Source of the DNA: Verrucosispora sp. NA02020
Lineage (GTDB): Bacteria; Actinomycetota; Actinomycetes; Mycobacteriales; Micromonosporaceae
Length of the DNA stretch: 64,000 nucleotides
Reading direction: 5' to 3'
Assembly (NCBI RefSeq): GCF_013364215.1
Contig: NZ_CP054924.1
Location: 1 to 64,000, forward strand
Below the pieces are notes generated by a model that was not told where the DNA came from, did no database searches, and saw only the letters and a program-made list of their open reading frames with translations. The translations under genes were made by a program, and so were the position numbers. Shown here piece by piece: positions 16,469 through 24,509 of the stretch (positions are counted from its first letter, which is position 1; the number at the start of each line of letters is the position of its first letter).

Positions 16469-16807
16469 ATGGTCGAACAGACCGCCAAGGCCGTCCGCGC
16501 CGAGACGGAACGGGCCGCGTTGGGACTGCTGCGCGAGCGCGCCAACCTGGTCGGCGAGGCGGCCACAGCCCGGCACGACCGCGACCAACTGGCCGAGTCC
16601 CTGCGTGCTGCCAACGCCCGCTACGCCGAGCGCTACGACGCAGCGGTGCAGGGTGGATGGACGCCGGAGGACCTGGCCAAGCTCGGCTTGGACGCACCAG
16701 AGGCTCCCACCGGCCGGCGTCGCCGCTCGCGCCGGCCGGCCTCGACCTCCGGCTCGCAGCAGCATGACGACCAGGTCGTGCACGCCGACACCGGCGGGCA
16801 GGCGTAG
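16469..16807 (+). CDS. Small coiled-coil protein, unknown
   Basis: 112 residues. The first ~55 form a charged alpha-helical, coiled-coil-like segment (AETERAALGLLRERANLVGEA), then GGWTPEDLAKLGLDAPEAP and a basic, disordered tail. It reads away from the oriT on the opposite strand to mobC. It may be a transfer-region DNA-binding or accessory factor; no family recognised. Confidence 0.5.
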   Translation: MVEQTAKAVRAETERAALGLLRERANLVGEAATARHDRDQLAESLRAANARYAERYDAAVQGGWTPEDLAKLGLDAPEAPTGRRRRSRRPASTSGSQQHDDQVVHADTGGQA

Positions 16808-16820
16808 CCGCGACCGACAC

Positions 16821-16864
16821 AGCACGACGGCGGCCATCCTTCCCAGGGTGGCCGCCGTCGTGCT
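16821..16864. terminator. Bidirectional rho-independent-type terminator
   Basis: A perfect 16-bp stem: AGCACGACGGCGGCCA (16821-16836) with TGGCCGCCGTCGTGCT (16849-16864), loop 12 nt. It sits between the convergent genes ending at 16807 and 16870. There is no clear T-run, as often in actinomycetes. Confidence 0.85.
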
Positions 16865-16869
16865 GACGC

Positions 16870-18009
16870 TCATGGCCGCGCCCCCAACGGCGCATCCCGG
16901 TCTCGCATGAACGGCACCGGGTCGACGGCGTTGCTGCTGTTGGCGTTGTACCGGCCGCCCGGGACGTCGACGTGCACCTCGAAGTGCAGGTGCGGGCCGG
17001 AGGAGCCTCCGCTGTTGCCGACGAACCCGATCACCTCGCCGGCCGCCACGGCGTCGCCGATGGCTACCTCGGGTCGTCGGATCAGGTGGCAGTAGCGGGT
17101 GACGATGTCGCCCGGGTGGCGGATGTCGACGTACCAGCCGCAGCCCCGGGCGCGGGTGTGCCCGTCCCGGTCGCAGGTGGTGTACCAGTCGCACTTGACC
17201 TGCTCGACCACCCCGCCTGAGGCCGCCCGGATCGGGTCACCCCGCACGTCGCTCCGTGACATGTCCACCCCGGCGTGCAACCGGCCGTTGCGGGGGCCGA
17301 ACGGGCTACCGACGAAGGCGTGCAACGGCTGCACCCACCCGCCCGGCCCGACCGGCACGGGCCCGAACTCGCCCATGCCGCAGGGAGCCGTCGGTGCGCC
17401 GCCACCGACGTTGCGGATGTCCGGTACGCCGAGCACTGCGGCGGCGAGCAGCTCGGCGTCGTCCTCCCATTTCTGGTACTCCTCCGGGTAGGCAGAGCGC
17501 TGCACCGCCTGCGCGGCGTCCGTCAGCCGCATCCGCTCCCACCCATCGACCCGCGCCAGCGCCTCGTAGAACCTGTCGGCGGCGTAGCTGGGTGTCATCC
17601 GCTCGCGCACTGTCCCCCACCCAGGGCGCTGCTGGAACAACCCGACCGAGTCGTGGTCACGGCCAACACCCTCATGCGGGAGCGACAGCGATTCGGGCAC
17701 GTTGGCGTTGGCCAGGTTGCGTAGCGTGGACTCCTGCATCGCCGTCGCCAGCGCGATCACGTAGCCACGGGCGGGCATCTGCTGCTCCAGACCGGCCGTG
17801 ACGATCTCTGCCGCGTTGGCCACCTGGGCGCCGCTCCACCTGCCCACCTCGGGCGCCGCGCCATCCGGCAGCAACGGCACCTCGCACGCTGCGGCTTCCG
17901 CCTGCTCCTGACCGAACATCAGCACCGGGAGCACCACCGTGCCGCCGCACAACAGCACCACGACGGCCACCACCGCGACTGCCAACGCGATCGGTCTGCG
18001 GGTCGTCAT
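16870..18009 (-). CDS. Conjugation-associated peptidoglycan hydrolase (lytic transglycosylase-like + M23)
   Basis: 379 residues. An N-terminal membrane anchor (VAVVAVVVLLCGGTVVLPVL) is followed by an SLT-like region (AMQESTLRN, then DHDSVGLFQQRPGWGT) and a LytM/M23 endopeptidase domain with the metal motifs LHAGVDMS and HLHFEVH. Such dual hydrolases open the wall for T4SS assembly in Gram-positive conjugation, the role usually given to VirB1/TcpG-type proteins. It overlaps the lipoprotein gene upstream by four bases. High confidence in M23; the SLT assignment is by motif. Confidence 0.85.
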   Translation of the reverse strand: MTTRRPIALAVAVVAVVVLLCGGTVVLPVLMFGQEQAEAAACEVPLLPDGAAPEVGRWSGAQVANAAEIVTAGLEQQMPARGYVIALATAMQESTLRNLANANVPESLSLPHEGVGRDHDSVGLFQQRPGWGTVRERMTPSYAADRFYEALARVDGWERMRLTDAAQAVQRSAYPEEYQKWEDDAELLAAAVLGVPDIRNVGGGAPTAPCGMGEFGPVPVGPGGWVQPLHAFVGSPFGPRNGRLHAGVDMSRSDVRGDPIRAASGGVVEQVKCDWYTTCDRDGHTRARGCGWYVDIRHPGDIVTRYCHLIRRPEVAIGDAVAAGEVIGFVGNSGGSSGPHLHFEVHVDVPGGRYNANSSNAVDPVPFMRDRDAPLGARP

Positions 18010-18563
18010 CCGATGGCCCGCCGGAAGTCGTTACCGGTGACCAGCCAGCGCCCGGCCAAGGCCGTCACCGTGACGGTCAGAGTGCCGCTGTCGGTGGTGA
18101 ACTCGTACTCTGCGGCACCGCCCTTCGGTGGCTTCGAGGCCACCGGGCCGCCGTCCACCCGGGTCGCCGGAACTCGCGCGGGGTCGACTGTCCGCAACTG
18201 CGCGGCGAACCCGTCGTCGCAGACCTCAGCGACCTGCCGCCACCACTCATCGGCCGGAAGGTCAGAGCGCACCCAGGCCCGTGCGAACCGCGCCGCTACC
18301 CGTGCCGCCTGCGCCGCCGGTGGCGGTGGAACGGTCAGGTCATCGCCACCATGGTCGTCACGGCCCGGAGACTCACCAGGCGTCGGCGACTCCACGGCGT
18401 CGCCGGTGGTCGGGTAGACCGGGCCGCTGCGGTCCGGGCCCGGCACCGTCGGCGCGGCAGATCCCGCGCAGCCACCAACCCCCAGCAGCGCAGCCACGAG
18501 TGCCACCAGCCCAACGTCACGCAGCCGAGCAGTGCCGGTGACAGCGTGCGCTGCCCTTGCCAT
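18006..18563 (-). CDS. Conjugation-associated lipoprotein
   Basis: 185 residues. The signal peptide ends in the lipobox LLGVGGC, then a Pro/Gly/Asp-rich spacer. The remaining ~100 residues (AARVAARFARAWVRSDLPADEWW, TDSGTLTVTVTALAGRWLVTGNDF) resemble the NTF2-like fold of extracytoplasmic T4SS subunits (VirB8/TcpC-like). It is divergent from the T4SS operon and co-transcribed with the hydrolase gene. Inferred to be a cell-surface part of the mating channel. Confidence 0.7.
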   Translation of the reverse strand: MARAAHAVTGTARLRDVGLVALVAALLGVGGCAGSAAPTVPGPDRSGPVYPTTGDAVESPTPGESPGRDDHGGDDLTVPPPPAAQAARVAARFARAWVRSDLPADEWWRQVAEVCDDGFAAQLRTVDPARVPATRVDGGPVASKPPKGGAAEYEFTTDSGTLTVTVTALAGRWLVTGNDFRRAIG

Positions 18564-18686
18564 TCAACGCCCCCGTGGTGCCGATCATGTCCGATGTTGA
18601 CCGAGCAATCACCATAGGACCAGCTACCTACGCGGTGCTACTGTCACGTACTCGTCAGTGACCTTGACACGCGGGGGAGGCATCAG

Positions 18687-18731
18687 GTGACGAGTGGCGA
18701 CCGCGTGGCCGTGTGCGGATCCAGGCGGTGA
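18687..18731 (+). promoter_or_regulatory. Possible 14-codon leader peptide coupled to the next gene
   Basis: A strong GGGGGAGG Shine-Dalgarno sequence stands six bases before GTG 18687, which begins a 14-codon frame ending in TGA at 18729-18731. That stop overlaps a GTG at 18728 in frame with the next protein (GTGA). A GTCAC/GTGAC inverted repeat lies upstream (18643-18662). This suggests translational coupling of the T4SS operon to a leader. Confidence 0.4.
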
Positions 18732-19282
18732 GGTCCGGAACAGTCGCGGCCCGCCGTACCCGTCCGACCGCCGTACCGCAGCTCCCCCTCGCCGTGATTC
18801 CGGAGAATCACGTCCGAGACGGGTGGCCTCCGGTGTGGTGGGTCGGCTGCCACGGCGGCGCCGGCACAAGCACCCTCGCCCGGATGGTCGGCTTCGGCGC
18901 GGACTTCGGCGCCGCGTGGCCGGCGCTCACCCCCGCGATGCCCGGCGCCCAGGTCGTCCTCGTCTGCCGCGCGTCGGCGTCGGGCACATGGTCCGCCACC
19001 GGCGCGGTCGAGCAGTGGCGCCGTCGCTCCGGAGTGGCCCGCATGACCTGGCTACTCGGCGTCGTCGCCGTCGCCGCGTCACCACGGCGTCCACCCCGCA
19101 TCGCCACCGAACGCCTACGGCTACTCAGCGGCTGGGCACCGCAGATCTGGCGGGTCGGCTGGATCGACGACCTACTCGCCGTCGACGAGCCGACCGACAT
19201 CGGCACCCCTCCCGACATCGAGGCGCTGCGCACCGCGATCTGGCACACGCTGCACGTCGCGAAGCAGAAAGGACGACCATGA
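18728..19282 (+). CDS. P-loop-containing transfer-operon protein (DUF6668-like)
   Basis: 184 residues from GTG 18728 (GTG 18713 is an alternative). A ParA/P-loop-like motif WWVGCHGGAGTSTLAR lies near the N-terminus but lacks a clear second acidic motif; the segment GAQVVLVCRASASG follows. I recall proteins of this type, with GCHGGAGTSTL, preceding VirB2-like genes in actinobacterial T4SS operons. It is the first gene of the operon and overlaps the next by four bases. Function unknown, possibly an assembly ATPase. Confidence 0.6.
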   Translation: MRSGTVAARRTRPTAVPQLPLAVIPENHVRDGWPPVWWVGCHGGAGTSTLARMVGFGADFGAAWPALTPAMPGAQVVLVCRASASGTWSATGAVEQWRRRSGVARMTWLLGVVAVAASPRRPPRIATERLRLLSGWAPQIWRVGWIDDLLAVDEPTDIGTPPDIEALRTAIWHTLHVAKQKGRP

Positions 19283-19590
19283 CCCTGATCGGCGCCTTGG
19301 CGCAGGCCGAAACCATTCTCGTGCAGGCCGTCCCCGACCCCGGAGGTGGTGTAGCGCCTCCCGGCGTCGCCGGCAGCGGTGTTCTGCTCATCCTCCAGTG
19401 GATCGCCTGGCTGGCCGTGGCGGCCTGCGTCGCCGGAATGATCGTCACCGCCGCGAAGATGGCCATCTCCCACCGCCGCGGTGACGACACCAACGTCTCG
19501 CAGTTGGGCTGGGTCTTTGCCGCTTGCGTCCTGATCGGTAGCGCGTCCGCGATCGTCGGCGCCCTGATCGGCGGTGGGAGGACGACCTGA
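19279..19590 (+). CDS. Small membrane protein of T4SS operon (VirB2/TrbC-like position)
   Basis: 103 residues from ATG 19279. An N-terminal segment with a possible cleavable signal (ALAQAETILVQAVPDPG) is followed by two hydrophobic spans (LLILQWIAWLAVAACVAGMIV and LGWVFAACVLIGSASAIVGALI) separated by a basic loop SHRRGDD. Size, topology and position fit a pilin-like or VirB2/VirB3-like subunit. Stop and next start overlap (TGATG). Confidence 0.65.
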   Translation: MTLIGALAQAETILVQAVPDPGGGVAPPGVAGSGVLLILQWIAWLAVAACVAGMIVTAAKMAISHRRGDDTNVSQLGWVFAACVLIGSASAIVGALIGGGRTT

Positions 19591-20330
19591 TGCCCCCCGT
19601 CGGGCCCGACTTCGCCGAGCGCCCTCCGTGGACCCGACCCGGCTTCATCGCCGCCGCAGTGCTGGTGGCAGTCATCGTCCTCGCCGGGGTGCTGATCGCC
19701 ATTCTCGCCCCGCGTGGCGACGACCCCGACGTCGTCGGTGGCACATCGCCGTCGGCACCACCTCCGACCGCCACGAGCACGCCGGATCAGGCACTACCCA
19801 CCGCCGTGCCGACGGTCGCGCCCGATGACGTGCGGTGGGAGTTGGTCGGGCCTCACGCTGTGCCGGTCAGCGCCACCGCCGGCCCCAAGCAGGTGACCGA
19901 CACAACGGCCTCCGGCTTCGCGCACACCCCCGAGGGCGCCCTGGTCGCCGCCGCGCAGATCATGACGAGAGCCGGGCACGCCCTCGGTCGGGACCGCTGG
20001 GAACCCACCATCCAGCGGCAATTCGTGCCCAGCGCTGACCGAGACCAGCTTCTCGCCGCGCTCACCGCCGCCGACAGCGGCCCGGCCGATCCAGGCTCCC
20101 TCAGCCGAATCGCCGGGTACACCTACCAGTCATACACCCCCGACACGGCGGTGATCGGGCTCGTGCTCCGCGCGCCATCCGCCGGCACCCCGCGCTACCA
20201 CGTCCTGTCACTGACGCTGCTCTGGCGCGACGGCGACTGGCGGATGCAGGCACCACCCGGGGGTAGCTGGCTCTCGGTCAACCGCATCACCGACACCCTC
20301 GCCGGCGTGGTGGAGTGGGGACCGCAGTAA
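19590..20330 (+). CDS. VirB8-like T4SS membrane protein
   Basis: 246 residues. A short cytoplasmic N-terminus, one transmembrane span (FIAAAVLVAVIVLAGVLIAILA), a Pro/Thr/Ser-rich linker, then an extracytoplasmic domain with TPEGALVAAAQIMTRAG and a C-terminal LSLTLLWRDGDWRMQAPPGG pattern. Topology and end motif match actinobacterial VirB8-like transfer proteins (NTF2-like). It overlaps both neighbours in the operon. Confidence 0.7.
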   Translation: MPPVGPDFAERPPWTRPGFIAAAVLVAVIVLAGVLIAILAPRGDDPDVVGGTSPSAPPPTATSTPDQALPTAVPTVAPDDVRWELVGPHAVPVSATAGPKQVTDTTASGFAHTPEGALVAAAQIMTRAGHALGRDRWEPTIQRQFVPSADRDQLLAALTAADSGPADPGSLSRIAGYTYQSYTPDTAVIGLVLRAPSAGTPRYHVLSLTLLWRDGDWRMQAPPGGSWLSVNRITDTLAGVVEWGPQ

Positions 20331-21547
20331 TGCCCGACTGCATCCCCCTCGTCGACCCGCTCTGCGTCCCCACCAAGGTCGCCGGGAACGTAGCCGGCCG
20401 CCACCTGGAACAGATCGCCGAGGAAGCGTCAAAGGCCGCCGCCGAAATGCTCACCACGCTGGTCGCCGGATGGCTCAGGGTGGACAGGCCGGAGATCTCG
20501 GAAACCTCAGGCGTCGTAGCCAACCTCCGCAGCTACACGCATTGGGCGGTCGCGGCGATCGCGGTGGGCGCGCTGTTGGTCGGGGCGATTCGACTGGCCA
20601 TCGAGCGCAACGGGCGGGAAGCCGGGTCGATCGCCAAGGGCCTGGCCGCCCTGGTCGTGATCACCGGCGCTGGCGTGCCGGCAGTGCAGGTCCTCATCAC
20701 CGTCGGCGACTCATACTCGGACTGGATCATCACCGAGTCCACCAGCGAAGACCTCGGCGGCCGGCTCCTGCTACTCAGCCCGGCTGCCGGCGCCTCCACC
20801 CTGTCACCGATCATGCTGATCGGCGTCAGCCTGTTCATCTTCATGGCCGCGATGGTGCAGCTACTCATGCTGCTCGCCCAGAACGCGGGACTCATCCTCC
20901 TGGCGGGGCTGCTGCCACTGCCCGCAGCGGCGGCCATCTCCGGCTCGGGGCGGGCCGTCCTCACCCGGTACCTGACGTGGCTGATCGCCTTGATCCTCTA
21001 CAAGCCGGCCGCCGCGACCATCTACGCGGCCACGTTCTGGCTCGGCGGCCAGGGACAGACCCTCATCGACCTGCTCACCGGCCTGGTGATGCTCTGCATG
21101 GCCATCGTGGCGCTGCCGGCGTTGCTGCGATTGATCGCCCCGGGGGTGTCGGTGCTGTCCAGCGGCGGCGGCTCCAGTGGCGCTGGCGTGGCGGCGGTCT
21201 CGGCGGCAGGTCAGGTGGCCTCCGGCGCGGTGCGGCTGTCCAACAGCGGCGGTGGGCAGGGCGGCGGCAGGTCCGGTGGGCACACGGGCGGGGGGTCCGG
21301 CCGGCCTGGTGGCGCGTCGCCGTCGGCGCCGTCACCTCGCCCCTCCGGCGGCGCTCCCGCCGCAGGCGGGACCAGTACCGGCCCGGGTGCGACCGGTGGC
21401 GCCGCAGCCGGCTCGGGTGCCGCAGCGGCGGCGGGCCCGGCCGGGCCCGTGGTGGCCAGTGGTGTCGCGGCGGCGCAGGCCGGCCCGGCCGCCGTACGCA
21501 GGGTCGGTGGCACCGCCTCCGGCGCGGTGGGCGGTGAGGGCTCATGA
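20330..21547 (+). CDS. Polytopic VirB6-like channel protein
   Basis: 405 residues from ATG 20330, which overlaps the upstream TAA. Seven or so hydrophobic helices between residues ~60 and 290 (HWAVAAIAVGALLVGAI, PIMLIGVSLFIFMAAMVQLLML, YLTWLIALILYKPAAATIYA) are followed by a ~110-residue Gly/Ala/Ser/Pro-rich cytoplasmic tail. The conserved LILYKPAAA region is typical of actinobacterial VirB6/TrbL-like subunits. It probably forms the inner-membrane pore of the T4SS. Confidence 0.75.
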   Translation: MPDCIPLVDPLCVPTKVAGNVAGRHLEQIAEEASKAAAEMLTTLVAGWLRVDRPEISETSGVVANLRSYTHWAVAAIAVGALLVGAIRLAIERNGREAGSIAKGLAALVVITGAGVPAVQVLITVGDSYSDWIITESTSEDLGGRLLLLSPAAGASTLSPIMLIGVSLFIFMAAMVQLLMLLAQNAGLILLAGLLPLPAAAAISGSGRAVLTRYLTWLIALILYKPAAATIYAATFWLGGQGQTLIDLLTGLVMLCMAIVALPALLRLIAPGVSVLSSGGGSSGAGVAAVSAAGQVASGAVRLSNSGGGQGGGRSGGHTGGGSGRPGGASPSAPSPRPSGGAPAAGGTSTGPGATGGAAAGSGAAAAAGPAGPVVASGVAAAQAGPAAVRRVGGTASGAVGGEGS

Positions 21548-23010
21548 GCACCGGCGTACAGAACAGGCCGACCGAGCAACGCACCTACGGCAACTGGCGG
21601 CTCGGCCGGGGGGCCGGTCTGTTCGGGCTCGGCCCGGCCGGCACCATCGCGGCGTTCCTGGTCATGGTGCTCGCCGCCGCCATGCTGCCGGTGTCCCCGC
21701 TGGCGGCGCTACTCACGGCGGTCCTCGGCGTGCTGCTCCTGGCCCCGCTGGCGATCCGGGTCAACGGGCGCACCGGCTTCCAGGTCATCACCGCCCGGGT
21801 GGCGTGGTGGCTCACCCGGGCCCGCCGGCACCACATCTACGTCTCCGGCGTCGCATCCCGCGTCGCCGCCGCTCACCAGCTTCCCGGCGTGCTGGCCCGC
21901 TCCGAAGTGTACGAGGTGGAGACCGGCCGGTCCGGGGTCGTCGCGGTCGTCGTGGTGCCGCAGAGCCGCCACTACACCGTCACCCTGCGCTGCGCCCCGG
22001 AAGGGCTGGACCTGGTCGACCAGTCGGTCGTCGACGCCCGCGTGGCGCACCTCGCCACCTGGCTGTCGGCGCTGTCCCGCGAGCCGCACCTGGTACAGGC
22101 GCAGGTCACCGTCGAGACGACCCCTGACCCGGGCACTCGGCTCGCCGCCGAGGTCGCCGCCACCTCCCGGCCCGACGCCCCGGCGCTGGCCCTGCAGGTC
22201 CTCAACGACGTCGTCGAGTCCTCCCCGGCCGGCTCCGCCACCGTCGACACCCGGGTCTCGCTGACCTACACCGCCCCACCCGGCCGGTCGATGTCCCACG
22301 AGGACGTCTGCCGGGAGGTCGCCGGCCGGCTACCGCATCTGCACGCCGGGCTGACCGGCGCGACCGGCGCCGGGATCACGCCGCTGTCCGCGCGCAGCCT
22401 CGCCTCCGTGGTGCGCGCCGCCTACGACCCGGCCGTCGCCGTGGATCTCGCCCGTGACCCGCAGTTGACCCCAGACTGGCCCCAGGCCGGACCGGTGGCC
22501 ACCCGGGAGAGCTGGGACGCCTACCGACACGATTCCGCAGCATCACGGACCTGGTGCATGGTGGAGGCACCCCGGGGCGTGGTGTACAGCAGGTTGTTCG
22601 CCCGACTCACCGATCCAGATCCGGCACTGCTGCGCAAGCGGGTGACGATGGTCTACCGGCCCTACTCCCCCGGTGACGCGGCCCGCCTCGTGGAGGCCGA
22701 CAAACGCGACGCCCGGTTCCTGGCCAGCAAGAAGCACCGGCCCAGCGCCCGAGACATGACCGACGTCGTCGCCGCCGAGCAGGCCGCAGAGGAAGAAGCC
22801 GCCGGTGCCGGCGTCGTCCGCTTCACCGTGCTGGTCACCGCCACCGTCTCCGACGAGACGCAGCTCGACGAGGCCGCCGGCATCATCCGGGCCCGCGCCG
22901 GTGAGGCCCGGCTGGTGCTACGGCCGATGTACGGCTGCCAGGCCGCCGGATTCGCCGCCGGCCTGCCCGCCGGTGTCGTGCTGCCCACCCACGCCACGAT
23001 CCCCTTCTAG
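21544..23010 (+). CDS. SCO6880-type T4SS core protein (VirB3/VirB4-N-like)
   Basis: 488 residues, overlapping the previous gene by four bases. Two N-terminal transmembrane spans (IAAFLVMVLAAAMLPVSPLAALL and VLGVLLLAPLAI) follow the signature TYGNWRLGRGAGLFGLG. The long soluble part ends with VLRPMYGCQAAGFAAGLPAGVVLPTH, the conserved end of SCO6880 proteins, which correspond to VirB3 fused to the N-terminal half of VirB4. It precedes the ATPase half encoded by the next gene. Confidence 0.85.
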   Translation: MSTGVQNRPTEQRTYGNWRLGRGAGLFGLGPAGTIAAFLVMVLAAAMLPVSPLAALLTAVLGVLLLAPLAIRVNGRTGFQVITARVAWWLTRARRHHIYVSGVASRVAAAHQLPGVLARSEVYEVETGRSGVVAVVVVPQSRHYTVTLRCAPEGLDLVDQSVVDARVAHLATWLSALSREPHLVQAQVTVETTPDPGTRLAAEVAATSRPDAPALALQVLNDVVESSPAGSATVDTRVSLTYTAPPGRSMSHEDVCREVAGRLPHLHAGLTGATGAGITPLSARSLASVVRAAYDPAVAVDLARDPQLTPDWPQAGPVATRESWDAYRHDSAASRTWCMVEAPRGVVYSRLFARLTDPDPALLRKRVTMVYRPYSPGDAARLVEADKRDARFLASKKHRPSARDMTDVVAAEQAAEEEAAGAGVVRFTVLVTATVSDETQLDEAAGIIRARAGEARLVLRPMYGCQAAGFAAGLPAGVVLPTHATIPF

Positions 23011-23018
23011 GACCCGGC

Positions 23019-24509
23019 ATGACCATCAGCACCCGGGACAACAGCACGCCCCCGCCACAGCGTCGACCAGCCGCACGGCGACCGGGCCGGCTCGGCTACG
23101 CCGGGCCCGGCGGCGGCCGATGGTCATGGATCGAACCGCCCACGGAGTACCGGGGCACCACCGTTCAGGTGTGCGGCCTATTCCCGTTCGGCACCGGCGC
23201 GTCGACCCCGATGATCGGCGTCCCGCTCGGCCGCCACCTCTACACCGGCAGCGCGGTGTGCTTCGATCCAATCTCCTGGTACACCCGCGCCCGGCTGATC
23301 AACAACCCGTCGGTGTGGATCGAGGGCGAGCCCGGCATGGGCAAGTCCACGGCGGTCCGCCGGATGGTCCTCGGCCTCACCGCCCAGGGCGTGACCCCGC
23401 TGATCCTCGGCGACCTCAAACCCGACTACGCCGAGCTGGTCCGCGCGTTGGGAGGGCAGGTGCTGCGGGTCGGACCGGGCCTGGACCGGATCAACCCCCT
23501 CGACGCCGGTCCGTGGCGGCAGGTCCTCGGCCGCGTCGACGAACGCACCGGCGCCGTCGTCCGCGCGGCGGTCACCGACCGGCGCCTGAACATGCTGGTC
23601 GCCCTGGCGACCCTGGTCCGCCGGGGCCCGGTCAGCTCCGACGAGACCACCGTGCTGGCCGCCGCACTGCGCTACCTCGCCGAACGCGAGACCGACGACG
23701 CCCAGCCGGTGCTCTCCGACGTCCTGGCCGTCATCCGCGACGCCCCGGCCGAAGTCCGCGCGGTCACCCTCTGGCAGGAAGAGGGAGATCTCCCCCGGTT
23801 CCGGGAGGACACCGCCGCACTGCACCGCACCCTGCTGGCGCTGCTACACGGCCCGCTCGGCGACACCTTCGAGGGGCAGACCACCACCGCCATCCGCCTC
23901 GACACCCCGGCCGTGTGCGTGGACATCTCCGGCATCGACGACACCGACGAGCTGCGCACCGCCGCGACCCTGCTGTCGACCTGGTCGTACGGCTTCGCCC
24001 AGGTCGAGGCCGCGCACCTGATGGCCGACCTCGGCCTCGCGCCGCCGAGGACGTTCTTCACCGTGCTCGACGAGCTGTGGCGGGCGCTGCGGGTCGGGCA
24101 CGGCCTAGTCGACCGCGCCGACGGACTCACCCGCCTCAACCGGCAGAAGGGCACCGGCACGGCCTTCATCACCCACTCCCTGGCCGACCTGGAGGCGCTG
24201 CCCACCGCCCACGACCGGGCCAAAGCGAGAGGCTTCGCCGAACGCTCCGCCGTGCTGATGATCGGCCCGTGCTCCGAACAGGAGCTCGACGCCGTCGCCC
24301 GGGTACGGCCGCTGTCGCAGGCCGAACGGCGGGAGGTGCTGTCCTGGTCGGCGCCACCGTCGTGGACGGCCAGCGAGGGCGGCGAAACCGTCGGCCGAGG
24401 GCGCTTCCTGATCAAGGTCGGTTCCCGGCCGGGTATCCCGGTGCACCTGGAACCCACCGAGGTGGAGAAGCAGCTCGGCAACACCGACTTCCGCTGGACG
24501 ATGACGTGA
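23019..24509 (+). CDS. virB4-like: VirB4-like conjugation ATPase
   Basis: 496 residues. Walker A GEPGMGKST lies near residues 101-109 and a Walker B-like TVLDELWRAL near 348; TAFITHSLADLEAL matches the sensor region of VirB4/TrbE ATPases. Starting eight bases after the SCO6880-type gene, it would complete the split VirB4. It energises substrate transfer and pilus-like assembly at the membrane. The stop overlaps the start of the coupling-protein gene (GTGA). Confidence 0.88.
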   Translation: MTISTRDNSTPPPQRRPAARRPGRLGYAGPGGGRWSWIEPPTEYRGTTVQVCGLFPFGTGASTPMIGVPLGRHLYTGSAVCFDPISWYTRARLINNPSVWIEGEPGMGKSTAVRRMVLGLTAQGVTPLILGDLKPDYAELVRALGGQVLRVGPGLDRINPLDAGPWRQVLGRVDERTGAVVRAAVTDRRLNMLVALATLVRRGPVSSDETTVLAAALRYLAERETDDAQPVLSDVLAVIRDAPAEVRAVTLWQEEGDLPRFREDTAALHRTLLALLHGPLGDTFEGQTTTAIRLDTPAVCVDISGIDDTDELRTAATLLSTWSYGFAQVEAAHLMADLGLAPPRTFFTVLDELWRALRVGHGLVDRADGLTRLNRQKGTGTAFITHSLADLEALPTAHDRAKARGFAERSAVLMIGPCSEQELDAVARVRPLSQAERREVLSWSAPPSWTASEGGETVGRGRFLIKVGSRPGIPVHLEPTEVEKQLGNTDFRWTMT